This document shows positions 1 through 6,157 of a stretch of DNA of 11,427 nucleotides, piece by piece (position 1 is the first letter of the stretch; each line of letters begins with the position of its first letter). Made by a program: the position numbers and the translations under genes. Location: assembly GCA_019246495.1 (NCBI GenBank), contig JAFAQI010000382.1, forward strand, positions 1-11,427, read 5' to 3'. A model generated the notes under the pieces. It searched no databases. It saw only the letters and a list, made by a program, of their open reading frames with translations, and was not told where the DNA came from. This DNA is from Frankiales bacterium. Lineage in GTDB: Bacteria; Actinomycetota; Actinomycetes; JAFAQI01.

Positions 1-686
1 ACAAGGTTCGCGAGTCAGGATCGGCATTCATCGAAGCTCTCGGCATCACGAGCTCACGTTCATATCGCTACACCGACAAGCTATACGAGGATCATCCGGA
101 GGCACTCGCCCTGCGGCCTGAGGGCAATAGGGCACTAGTTAACACTAACGCTTTCGAGCAGTTCTCGTTCATCTACTACGTCGACAAGCCCAACGATGGC
201 AACGATTACGTGCAGCTTCTAGGAGTGATTAAGAACAAGCGCGCCGCGCGGTGGCTTCGCAGCGATTACATCGCCGGACCCGACAGCTTCCAAAAATTCA
301 AGGTTTCGGTTCCGGCGGCGAACGGGTCAGGGTCCACCACTGACTTCTTTGGTGTCGCGTTGAACAATCCAACGGTTGTCGGGCCGGGGGTTGGGGTGAC
401 GCAGACTTTCATCACCATCGGCTCGTTCGGCACCGAAGCCGAGGCGCAGGCGTGCCTGAAGTACCTCAAGTCCAAGTTCGCCAGGACGATGCTCGGAGTC
501 TTGAAGGTCACCCAACACAACCCGCGAAGCACGTGGAAGTTCGTCCCGGCGCAGGACTTCACCAGTTGCTCAGATATCGACTGGTCCAAGCCGATCCCAC
601 ACATCGACCAGCAGTTGTACGCGAAGTATGGCCTCGGTACCGATGAGGTCGACTTCATTGAGACCCGAGTCAAGGCAATGGCCTAG
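1..686 (+). CDS. Eco57I-like restriction-modification enzyme, C-terminal part (5' truncated by window)
   Basis: The reading frame is open from the first complete codon (position 3) to TAG at 684-686, giving 227 residues with no need for an internal start, so the gene begins outside the window. The tail is the signature: LGVLKVTQHNP, then WKFVPAQDFT, SDIDWSKPI, and DQQLYAKYGL followed by an FIE motif near the end. From memory this is the conserved C-terminus of Eco57I-type N6-adenine methylase/restriction proteins (type IIG-like), a region that follows the catalytic domain and contributes to DNA target recognition. The catalytic NPPY methylase motif and any nuclease domain would lie upstream and are not visible. 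Codon use is less GC-biased than in genes after 3.1 kb, in keeping with an accessory restriction gene. It converges on the NucS-like gene. A methylase-only or a different TRD-bearing R-M subunit is possible. Confidence 0.7.
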   Translation, partial: KVRESGSAFIEALGITSSRSYRYTDKLYEDHPEALALRPEGNRALVNTNAFEQFSFIYYVDKPNDGNDYVQLLGVIKNKRAARWLRSDYIAGPDSFQKFKVSVPAANGSGSTTDFFGVALNNPTVVGPGVGVTQTFITIGSFGTEAEAQACLKYLKSKFARTMLGVLKVTQHNPRSTWKFVPAQDFTSCSDIDWSKPIPHIDQQLYAKYGLGTDEVDFIETRVKAMA

Positions 687-712
687 CCACGGCCTAGCGA
701 CTCCGCCCTAGC
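680..712. repeat. Short direct repeats around the stop of the R-M gene
   Basis: GGCCTAGC occurs at 680-687 (overlapping the stop codon) and again at 691-698, and a variant GCCCTAGC lies at 705-712. The spacings are 11 and 14 bases. No function is evident. Confidence 0.35.
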
Positions 713-724
713 GCTGCTTGCGCT
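710..724. terminator. Small hairpin between convergent genes
   Basis: AGCGC (710-714), loop TGCTT, GCGCT (720-724) forms a perfect 5-bp GC-rich stem in the 91-nt gap between the R-M gene and the convergent NucS-like gene. It could end transcription from both sides. The stem is short and there is no T-tract, so this is weak. Confidence 0.3.
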
Positions 725-777
725 CCCACGCGGGTCGGCCGGCGACACCGTCGATCTAGAACACCATGCGAACTCCA

Positions 778-1864
778 CTAGGGCAGCTCGACGTCGAAAG
801 CCGCGGCGAGCCGCTCGAGCGTGAAACGGTTCCGCAACTTGCAGGCGCTGTTCTGGTTTGCGAACATGCCCTTTTCCCAAACGGCGTGCTCGCGAGAGAG
901 AGTCTTGTCCCACTCGACAGGCACGACGTATTCGCGCTTGTCGTCGTCGTCTGTGCTGGGCTTGTGGGTGTACGAACCGGCGAGTGGAAGGCCCGACAGC
1001 TTCACAGGCTCCCCGTCGACGGTCACTTCTGCCTCTTCGAAGGGGACTGCTAGTCCGGTGACGGTGCCGACGCCGACATAACCCGTTTTCGGGATGCAGG
1101 CGAAGATGCGGGGCACCGAGAGGGAGCTTCTTCAAAGTCTTCGAGAACCAGTCGCCACCGCCGGCTGACACGAACCCATATTTGCGTGCGTCTTCCCAAG
1201 TCCGAAAACCGAACTCCTCACCAAAGCTGACGTACCAATCTTGCTCGTTCCAAGCTTCCTTGCTGCCACCTCGTCGCGATACGCCGCTGGTCTTGGGCTG
1301 GGTGCGTGCCTCGTCGAGAAGCCACGTTCGCGCGAGGTAGGCACGATCGCCGTCGTTGAAGTACCGGAAGAACACCACAGGCACTTCAAAGCCGTTGAGG
1401 TAGCCGACGATTCGCTCGGTAGCCGGGTCGACGTCACTTGCAACAACTGTCAGGCGATGAGCGGTGTTCAGTTCGTCGGGAGGGTTCCCACCGAAGGTGT
1501 CAGTCCAGGCTTCTTCGAACGCCATGCCCGGCTTGTATACGTCGAACAGATCCAGCACCTTGTTGTGACTAAGGCTTTGCACCCAGGAGCCGTAATCGAG
1601 TGCCTGAGCGATTACCTCGCGTGGAGTCTTGTCGCGCTTGAGCTCCAGAACGTGCAGCGCGCCTTCGTCGTCAACCGCGAGCAGATCAATGAATTTGCCG
1701 TAGTCAGTCGGGACCTGCCGACCGATGAGTAGCAGCGGCGTCCCCAGGATCGTGGGGTCAGCCTCGATCATTGCTTCCAGCTGGGACTCCAGCGGAACGC
1801 CAGATGGAGTGATCTTCTCCGGTTTCGAGCCATCGACCCGCCAGAGACCAACTTCGAGTGGCAT
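778..1864 (-). pseudogene. NucS/DUF91-type PD-(D/E)XK endonuclease-like protein, interrupted by a frameshift
   Basis: From ATG at 1864, with AGGAG five bases upstream (reverse strand of 1870-1874), the protein carries a NucS-like nuclease domain at about residues 25-100: E34, D60 in FIDLLAVD, E74-x-K76 in HVLELKR, then Q87 and Y91. These are the positions of the NucS-type PD-(D/E)XK active site. After residue 251 this frame turns into Arg-rich nonsense and stops only at 683. The adjacent frame continues naturally (RIFACIPKTGYVGVGTVTG, later AVWEKGMFANQNS) to TAG at 778-780. Joining them needs removal of one C from CCCC (forward G run 1110-1113), giving about 361 residues. The downstream part (TGYVGVGTV) looks like a small beta-barrel, PUA/EVE-like fold, but that is tentative. 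It is not a canonical NucS, since it has a different C-terminal half and the nuclease domain is N-terminal. A sequencing error, a real inactivating mutation or recoding are all possible. Confidence 0.75.
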
Positions 1865-1875
1865 GCGCTCTCCTC

Positions 1876-1925
1876 GACCCCCGTGGGCTGACAGGGTGAC
1901 AGTGCGACGAAACTACCCACGGGTC
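1876..1925. promoter_or_regulatory. Dyad in the divergent promoter region
   Basis: CCCGTGGG (1880-1887) and CCCACGGG (1916-1923) form a perfect 8-bp inverted repeat between the divergent NucS-like and NERD genes. It extends to GACC...GGTC with a two-base bulge. Inside lie two TGACAG direct repeats (1889-1894 and 1897-1902). A TATGAC at 1934-1939, shortly before the NERD start, could be a -10 element. A shared operator is plausible but unproven. Confidence 0.35.
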
Positions 1926-1951
1926 AAGATCGTTATGACATCGTCGACCCT

Positions 1952-2989
1952 GTGAGCACGGGGGAATTCGCCACCGCCCGTCGGCGACGAGCCCTTGCCG
2001 CCGACAAGCGAGCGGGCGTCTTCGCGCGTAGCCGCGCCCGCGGCCTGCAGTACCAATTCGTACGCGACCACTGGCGGCGCCTGGCAACGCTGATGGTCGG
2101 CGCCGGTGGACTCGGCTCGGTCGGCCTGCTGCTAATGCCAGCCGGTGCGATTCGAGTGTTCTTCTCAGGTGCCCTCGTCGCGAGCGTGATCGCTGTAGCC
2201 GTGTTCGTGGTCGTCCTGTCGACTGGTACCGCCGCAACAATGATGGGCGACTCAGCCGAGCAGTGGACGGCCCAGGAACTCAGAAAGCTGCCCGATGGCT
2301 GGCGACTCATTAACCACGTCATGCTGCGTAGGGCGTATGACATCGACCATGTCCTGGTCGGTCCTGGCGGGGCGTTCGCGGTCGAGACAAAGTGGAGCTC
2401 GCACCCATGGCGACTCCCAGGCGACGAACGACTGCGCGGGGCCGTCAATCAGGCAAGAACGAACGCAGCAGACCTCACCAAGTGGACCGAGTTTCGCAAG
2501 GCGACGGGGACGGTCACACCGCTTGTCGTTGTTTGGGACACATCGACGCACTCTGAGGTGAATGAGTGCGAGTTCAGCGGTGTGTCGGTGGTTCGCGGCC
2601 GGCATGTCAAGGATTGGGATTGGACGCTCGGCCCCGACGTGCTCACGGGGGAGCAGGTCGACCGGGCCTGGGCGCTGCTCGATCAACACGTGCTGCGGAG
2701 GGAGGCGCGCCTCAATGACATTGAGGCGGTCCCACCGTCCATTTTCCAGCTTGCGGCTCGCGTGTGGATCAGCTTTTTGGTGATGCTCCTGACCGTCCTG
2801 CTTGTCGGTTACACCATCCGCTTGGTTGACAGCACAATCTGGCATGCGGCCGTGTTCGTAGTTTTCGGCGCAGCCGCCTTTGTGGCTCGGCGCTTTCCGC
2901 GAATCCGGGTGTATGCGATCGCGTCACTGGCAGCGACCGCGTTATCTGGGCTTGCGCTGTGGGGGTTCGTTCTCTACAGAGTCGCTTAA
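1952..2989 (+). CDS. Membrane protein with NERD (nuclease-related) domain
   Basis: This 345-residue protein has a basic N-terminus (residues 8-44) and two hydrophobic helices (about 45-64 and 68-90). A NERD domain (about 97-225) follows, then two or three C-terminal helices (about 271-290, 297-315 and 320-342). The NERD core shows G99-D-S-A-E103, the DIDHVLVGPGG strand with D130/D132, E145-T-K147 (the ExK motif) and Q168, matching the PD-(D/E)XK-like pattern assigned to NERD. The family is thought to process nucleic acids, but direct activity is poorly documented. The domain probably faces the cytoplasm between the two membrane hairpins. It starts at GTG 1952 with no Shine-Dalgarno, so the transcript may be leaderless or short-leadered; TATGAC at 1934-1939 may serve as the -10. 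It is divergent from the NucS-like gene and shares its lower GC content. A defence role is inferred from context only. Confidence 0.85.
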   Translation: MSTGEFATARRRRALAADKRAGVFARSRARGLQYQFVRDHWRRLATLMVGAGGLGSVGLLLMPAGAIRVFFSGALVASVIAVAVFVVVLSTGTAATMMGDSAEQWTAQELRKLPDGWRLINHVMLRRAYDIDHVLVGPGGAFAVETKWSSHPWRLPGDERLRGAVNQARTNAADLTKWTEFRKATGTVTPLVVVWDTSTHSEVNECEFSGVSVVRGRHVKDWDWTLGPDVLTGEQVDRAWALLDQHVLRREARLNDIEAVPPSIFQLAARVWISFLVMLLTVLLVGYTIRLVDSTIWHAAVFVVFGAAAFVARRFPRIRVYAIASLAATALSGLALWGFVLYRVA

Positions 2990-3090
2990 GGGCGGGCTGA
3001 ATGGACGTCATCCGAAATGCCGTGCCACGAACTTCGCCAGTCGGGGTTCCTCGGCTCGTGGACTTTCAAAACCAAATGACGCCCGCCCTT
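2988..3090. repeat. Nested imperfect palindrome of about 103 bp
   Basis: Four nested arm pairs are visible. They are AAGGGCGGGC (2988-2997) with GCCCGCCCTT (3081-3090), CGTCAT (3006-3011) with ATGACG (3076-3081), GAAA (3014-3017) with TTTC (3064-3067), and CCACGA (3025-3030) with TCGTGG (3056-3061). The outer arm starts at the last two bases of the NERD stop codon. The element could be a bulged terminator, a small structured RNA or a MITE-like/excision-scar sequence. There is no T-tract or target-site duplication. It sits where base composition changes. Confidence 0.5.
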
Positions 3091-3105
3091 CGAGATGCTT
3101 GATTC

Positions 3106-3501
3106 GTGACGGCAGCGGGGGACGCCAGCGGCGTATCGCTGGTCGGGTGGGCGCCTGAGCTGCACGTCGTCACGGCCGCCGTACAGCGCCTCACCGACCG
3201 CGAAGGCGGCGCGCTCGCGCTCGTCGGCCCAGCCGGCGTAGGCAAGTCACGCGTCGCCCGCGAGAGCGGCCCCCAAGCCACCGAGGCCGGCGCCACCGTG
3301 CTCACCGGCCGCGCGGTCACGACCGGTACGGCGACCGCCTGCGGCCCCCCGCCGAAGCGCCCCCCTAGGCCCGCACTGCGACGCAACCGCCATCGACCTC
3401 GGTTCGCACGCCCGGGCCCTCGACGTCCTCGCGCCCACCGCCACCACCTCGGCGCAGCCAACCGCACCGCCCTGGCCACGCTGGCCGCGAGCGTGAGCTG
3501 A
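3106..3501 (+). pseudogene. Remnant of a LAL-type LuxR regulator (AAA ATPase plus LuxR HTH), internally deleted
   Basis: The frame runs from GTG 3106 to TGA at 3499-3501 and encodes 131 residues. Residues 11-70 match the start of LAL regulators (large ATP-binding LuxR family, usually about 900 residues): a VGWAPEL motif (usually VGR), ALALVGPAGVGKS with Walker A at 41-48, then VLTGRAV. Residues 115-128 (LGAANRTALATLAA) match the end of a LuxR-type HTH (usual form KLGAANRTALA). Between them the frame is Pro/Arg-rich and unlike any domain. Another frame across about 3382-3456 gives a more natural stretch (DATAIDLGSHARALDVL), which suggests at least two deletions or frameshifts. The ATPase body, the TPR region and most of the HTH are missing, so no working regulator is expected. 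It ends just upstream of the palindrome before the FAD oxidoreductase gene, probably its former target. Confidence 0.65.
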
Positions 3502-3507
3502 CCGACG

Positions 3508-3539
3508 TTACGTAGTCCCGGCCGGGTCACTACGTAGTC
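3508..3539. promoter_or_regulatory. Palindromic operator-like element upstream of the FAD oxidoreductase gene
   Basis: TACGTAGT (3509-3516) and its reverse complement ACTACGTA (3529-3536) flank the perfect palindrome CCCGGCCGGG (3517-3526), with two extra bases (TC). The right half is itself the 10-bp palindrome ACTACGTAGT (3529-3538). The halves are also direct repeats of TACGTAGTC with a 22-bp period, about two helical turns, which suits a dimer or two dimers on one DNA face. It ends 42 bases before the ATG of the oxidoreductase gene. The binding protein is not known; the collapsed LAL regulator next door is a candidate former one. Confidence 0.55.
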
Positions 3540-3581
3540 GCACCGATTCGGCGGACCCCCGGTTCGCCGGATGGTCGATGC

Positions 3582-4997
3582 ATGACAACGACGACGGCCG
3601 CACCGGCCACCTTCCAGCCCCTGTCCGCCCTCGACCAGCTCCGCCGACGCGTCGCCGGACCGGTCCTGACCCCGTGCGACGCCGGCTACGACGACGAGGC
3701 CGCACCCTTCAACCAGGTCGTGTCGCACCGCCCGCCGATCGTCGTCGGTGCCGTCTGCGCCGACGACGTCGTTGCCGCCGTCCGCTACGCCGCCAAGCAC
3801 CGCCTGTCGGTCGGCGTCCAGGCCACCGGCCACGGCGCGAGCTTCGCGATGACCGACGGCGTACTCATCTCCACCAAGCGGATGACCGACGTCACCATCG
3901 ACCCGCAACGCGGCACCGCCCGCATCGGCGCCGGCGCCAAGTGGCTCGCAGTCGTCCAAGCGGCCGCCCCCTACGGCCTCGCACCGCTCTCCGGCTCCAC
4001 CACCGACGTCGGCGCCGTCGGCTACGCCCTCTGCGGCGGCATGGGCCCTCTCGGCCGCAAGTTCGGCTTCGCCGCCGACCGCGTCCGCGCCATCGAGATC
4101 GTCACCGGCGACGGCAAGCTCCGCACCATCACCGCCGACGACGACACCGATCTGTTCTGGGGCATCCGCGGCGGCAAGGGCAACCTCGGCATCGTCACCG
4201 CGATCGAGGTCGACCTCGTCTTCGTCCCGCGACTCTACGGCGGCGCGATCTTCTACGACGCCGCCGACATGCCCGCCGTGCTGCACGCGTGGCGCGAGTG
4301 GGTCGAGACGGTCCCCGAGGAGATGACGTCATCGGTCGCGCTGCTCCGGCTTCCCGACATCGACGTCGTGCCGCCGCCACTGCGCGGACGCCTGACCCTG
4401 CACCTGCGCATCTCTTACGTCGGCTCGGCCGAGGACGGCATGCGTCTCGTTGCTCCGCTGCGCGCCGTCGCCGACCCGATCGTCGACATGGTCCGCGACA
4501 TGCCGTTCACCGAGACCGACTCGATCCACCTCGACCCGACCGACCCGTCGTCGGCGTGGCACGACGGCCGGCTGCTCTCGTCGTTCCCCGCCGAGGCTGC
4601 CGATGCGCTGCTCGCTGTCGCCGGTCCCGACGTCGACGTACCGCTCATCTTCGCCGAGATCCGCCACATGGGCGGCGCGCTCTCCCGTCCCGCCGCGGTG
4701 CCCAATGCGGTCGCCGGCCGGAACGCCGCGTTCAGCCTCTTCGTCCTCGGGCCGATGGCGCCCGGGCTCGAACTGGCCGTGCCGGCGGCCGGCTCCTCGG
4801 TGATCGACGCGCTCGCGCCGTGGCACACGTCGGGTCGGCTCGTGAACTTCCTCGGTACGACGGACCGCGGGCCGGCCGCCGTTGCCGCGGCGTACGAGCC
4901 GGAGACCGCCGCCCGGCTGCTCGCGCTGAAGGACCGCTTCGACCCGCAAGGCCTGTTCCGCCACGGCCACGCGCTGGCCACCAACTCGCAGAAGTGA
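3582..4997 (+). CDS. FAD-binding oxidoreductase, PCMH/BBE type
   Basis: This 471-residue flavoprotein belongs to the berberine-bridge-enzyme-like family, which oxidises alcohol, amine or sugar groups using covalently held FAD and O2. The PCMH-type FAD domain spans about residues 45-215. ATGHGAS contains H84, the usual 8-alpha-histidyl flavin anchor. The later segment LSGSTTDVGAVGYALCGGMG is the second FAD loop, and RGGKGNLGIVTAIE (about 196-209) closes the domain. The BBE tail is RLLALKDRFDPQGLFR near the C-terminus. The Cys that makes the bicovalent 6-S-cysteinyl bond in some members is absent (S139/T140 there), so single attachment is expected. C151 replaces the usual Gly of LGGG. There is no signal peptide. 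The start at ATG 3582 has only a weak GGATGG-like Shine-Dalgarno, and the ATG at 3578 is in another frame. It is probably co-transcribed with the small gene 13 nt downstream. The substrate is unknown. Confidence 0.88.
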   Translation: MTTTTAAPATFQPLSALDQLRRRVAGPVLTPCDAGYDDEAAPFNQVVSHRPPIVVGAVCADDVVAAVRYAAKHRLSVGVQATGHGASFAMTDGVLISTKRMTDVTIDPQRGTARIGAGAKWLAVVQAAAPYGLAPLSGSTTDVGAVGYALCGGMGPLGRKFGFAADRVRAIEIVTGDGKLRTITADDDTDLFWGIRGGKGNLGIVTAIEVDLVFVPRLYGGAIFYDAADMPAVLHAWREWVETVPEEMTSSVALLRLPDIDVVPPPLRGRLTLHLRISYVGSAEDGMRLVAPLRAVADPIVDMVRDMPFTETDSIHLDPTDPSSAWHDGRLLSSFPAEAADALLAVAGPDVDVPLIFAEIRHMGGALSRPAAVPNAVAGRNAAFSLFVLGPMAPGLELAVPAAGSSVIDALAPWHTSGRLVNFLGTTDRGPAAVAAAYEPETAARLLALKDRFDPQGLFRHGHALATNSQK

Positions 4998-5010
4998 AAG
5001 GAGCACTGTC

Positions 5011-5133
5011 ATGAACCCGCTCGCCACCGACCTCGCCCGTGCCCACATCAAGGAGCTCCGTCGCCAGGCCTGCCAGGAGCCGGAGCACACCCCGGCCGTC
5101 CGCCGGTTCGGCCGCCCGCACCGCAGCAAGTGA
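5011..5133 (+). CDS. Small 40-residue basic protein
   Basis: A short gene runs from ATG 5011 to TGA at 5131-5133. AAAGGAG (4997-5003) sits seven bases before the ATG and is the best ribosome binding site in this part of the window. The protein opens MNPLATDLARAHIKELRRQA, an amphipathic helix, and ends in a basic Arg/His/Gly tail (RRFGRPHRSK). It starts 13 nt after the oxidoreductase stop and is closed by a strong terminator, so it is the second gene of that transcript. I recall similar 35-50 residue actinobacterial proteins with an N-terminal 'helix plus LRR(E/Q)A' pattern and a basic tail, usually unannotated. No function can be given. Confidence 0.6.
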   Translation: MNPLATDLARAHIKELRRQACQEPEHTPAVRRFGRPHRSK

Positions 5134-5155
5134 GGCGCGCTCCGCCGAACGATCC

Positions 5156-5193
5156 GCCGACTCCCCGCCCCGATCCCGGTGCGGGGAGTCGGC
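5156..5193 (+). terminator. Intrinsic-type terminator hairpin
   Basis: GCCGACTCCCCGC (5156-5168) and GCGGGGAGTCGGC (5181-5193) form a perfect 13-bp stem with a 12-nt loop, 22 nt after the small gene. There is no T-tract, which is common for actinobacterial terminators. It separates the oxidoreductase operon from the hydrolase. Confidence 0.8.
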
Positions 5194-5208
5194 ATGTCTA
5201 CGCACCGT

Positions 5209-5214
5209 GGAGGA
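5209..5214 (+). promoter_or_regulatory. Ribosome binding site deciding the hydrolase start
   Basis: GGAGGA lies seven bases before GTG 5222. It overlaps the alternative in-frame GTG at 5207, which makes 5222 the better start. Confidence 0.7.
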
Positions 5215-5221
5215 TGAGCTC

Positions 5222-6103
5222 GTGACAGACCTGTCGACCATCACCGTCCATGGCCGCCGCGCCGCGTTCCGTCGTACCGGCCCCACGGACAGCCGCCGCC
5301 CGTGCATCGTGCTCGTCCACGGCATCGCCGGCGACAGCTCCGAGTGGGAGCCGGTCCTCACCCGGCTGTCCGAGCACTACGACGTCATCGCGCCCGACCT
5401 CGCCGGCCACGGCGACTCGACGCGGCTGCGCGGGGACCACTCCATCGGCGCCTTCGCGACCTGGCTGCGCGACGTGATCGAAGCGCTCGAGATCGAGCGC
5501 GCGACGTTCGTCGGCCACTCACTTGGCGGCGGCGTGGTGATGCAGTTCGCCTACCAGTTCCCGGACTACGTCGAGCGCATGGTTCTCGTCAGCAGCGGCG
5601 GGCTCGGCCGCGAGGTCAGCGCGCTCATCCGCGCCGCATCTCTTCCCGGCGCCGAGTGGGTGCTGGGCGGCATCGGTGCAGCCGCCCGCGGCGTGCGACC
5701 ACTCCTCGGCCGCCTCGGCCCCGGCAGTGAGTACGACGAGCTGGCGCAGCGGCTCGCCGGGCTGACCGACAGCGACCGCCGCGCGGCGTTCGTCCGCGCC
5801 GTCCGAGCCATCGCCAGCCCCGGCGGCCAGCGGGTCAACGCGAGCGACCGGCTCTACCTCGCCGAAGACATCCCGACCCTCATCATGTGGGGCGCGCGCG
5901 ACCGCATCATCCCCGTCCACCACGCACACGCGACCCATGACGAAGTGCCCGGCAGCGAGCTCGTCGTCTTCGACCGCGCCGGACACTTTCCGCACGCCGA
6001 CGATCCGCAGCGGTTCACCGAAGTCCTCGAGAAGTTCGTCCGGTCGACCGAGCCGGCGTCGTACGACAAGATCCGGCTCCGCCAACGCATGACCTCCCGC
6101 TGA
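5222..6103 (+). CDS. Alpha/beta-fold hydrolase, similar to mycobacterial Rv2715
   Basis: This 293-residue serine hydrolase has all the core features: the oxyanion motif LVHGIAG (31-37), the PDLAGHGDS loop (58-66), the nucleophile elbow GHSLGG with S100, the acid D227 in WGARDRIIP and the base H255 in AGHFPHADDP. A helical cap lies at about 130-205. The pattern QFAYQFPDYVERMVLVSSGG and the tail STEPASYD closely resemble what I recall of M. tuberculosis Rv2715, a conserved hydrolase of unknown substrate. There is no signal peptide or lipobox, so it is cytoplasmic. The frame stays open upstream through the terminator, but GTG 5222 with GGAGGA is chosen. The ester, lactone or amide target is not known. 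It lies between two terminator-like hairpins and is probably its own transcription unit. Confidence 0.88.
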   Translation: MTDLSTITVHGRRAAFRRTGPTDSRRPCIVLVHGIAGDSSEWEPVLTRLSEHYDVIAPDLAGHGDSTRLRGDHSIGAFATWLRDVIEALEIERATFVGHSLGGGVVMQFAYQFPDYVERMVLVSSGGLGREVSALIRAASLPGAEWVLGGIGAAARGVRPLLGRLGPGSEYDELAQRLAGLTDSDRRAAFVRAVRAIASPGGQRVNASDRLYLAEDIPTLIMWGARDRIIPVHHAHATHDEVPGSELVVFDRAGHFPHADDPQRFTEVLEKFVRSTEPASYDKIRLRQRMTSR

Positions 6104-6104
6104 C

Positions 6105-6118
6105 GGTGGGCGGCCACC
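6105..6118. terminator. Small hairpin after the hydrolase gene
   Basis: GGTGG (6105-6109), loop GCGG and CCACC (6114-6118) form a 5-bp stem directly after the hydrolase stop codon. It may be a weak terminator or part of the pucR promoter region. Confidence 0.25.
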
Positions 6119-6157
6119 TCGCTGGCCCGCGACCGGTCTGCACGGGACACTCCTGCC

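Noticed and set aside
683..1108. C-terminal Arg-rich continuation of the NucS-like frame to 683
   Set aside because: It is out of frame after 1110-1113; the protein-like sequence lies in the neighbouring frame ending at 778.
3040..3061. tRNA-like T-arm (GGGGTTCCTCGGC)
   Set aside because: The loop lacks the TTCRA consensus, and no acceptor, D or anticodon arms fit around it.
3066..4286. 406-codon minus-strand open frame opposite the LAL remnant and FAD oxidoreductase
   Set aside because: Its Gly/Asp/Ala/Arg repeats with no domain are the usual antisense product of GC-rich coding DNA; the plus strand encodes a recognisable enzyme.
3578..5014. 478-codon plus-strand frame starting 4 nt before the FAD oxidoreductase
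   Set aside because: Almost entirely Arg/Pro/His-rich; the +1 shadow of the real gene.
5039..5221. N-terminal extension of the hydrolase to 5039
   Set aside because: It would run through the small gene and the terminator and is Arg/Ser-rich; GGAGGA before GTG 5222 fixes the start.
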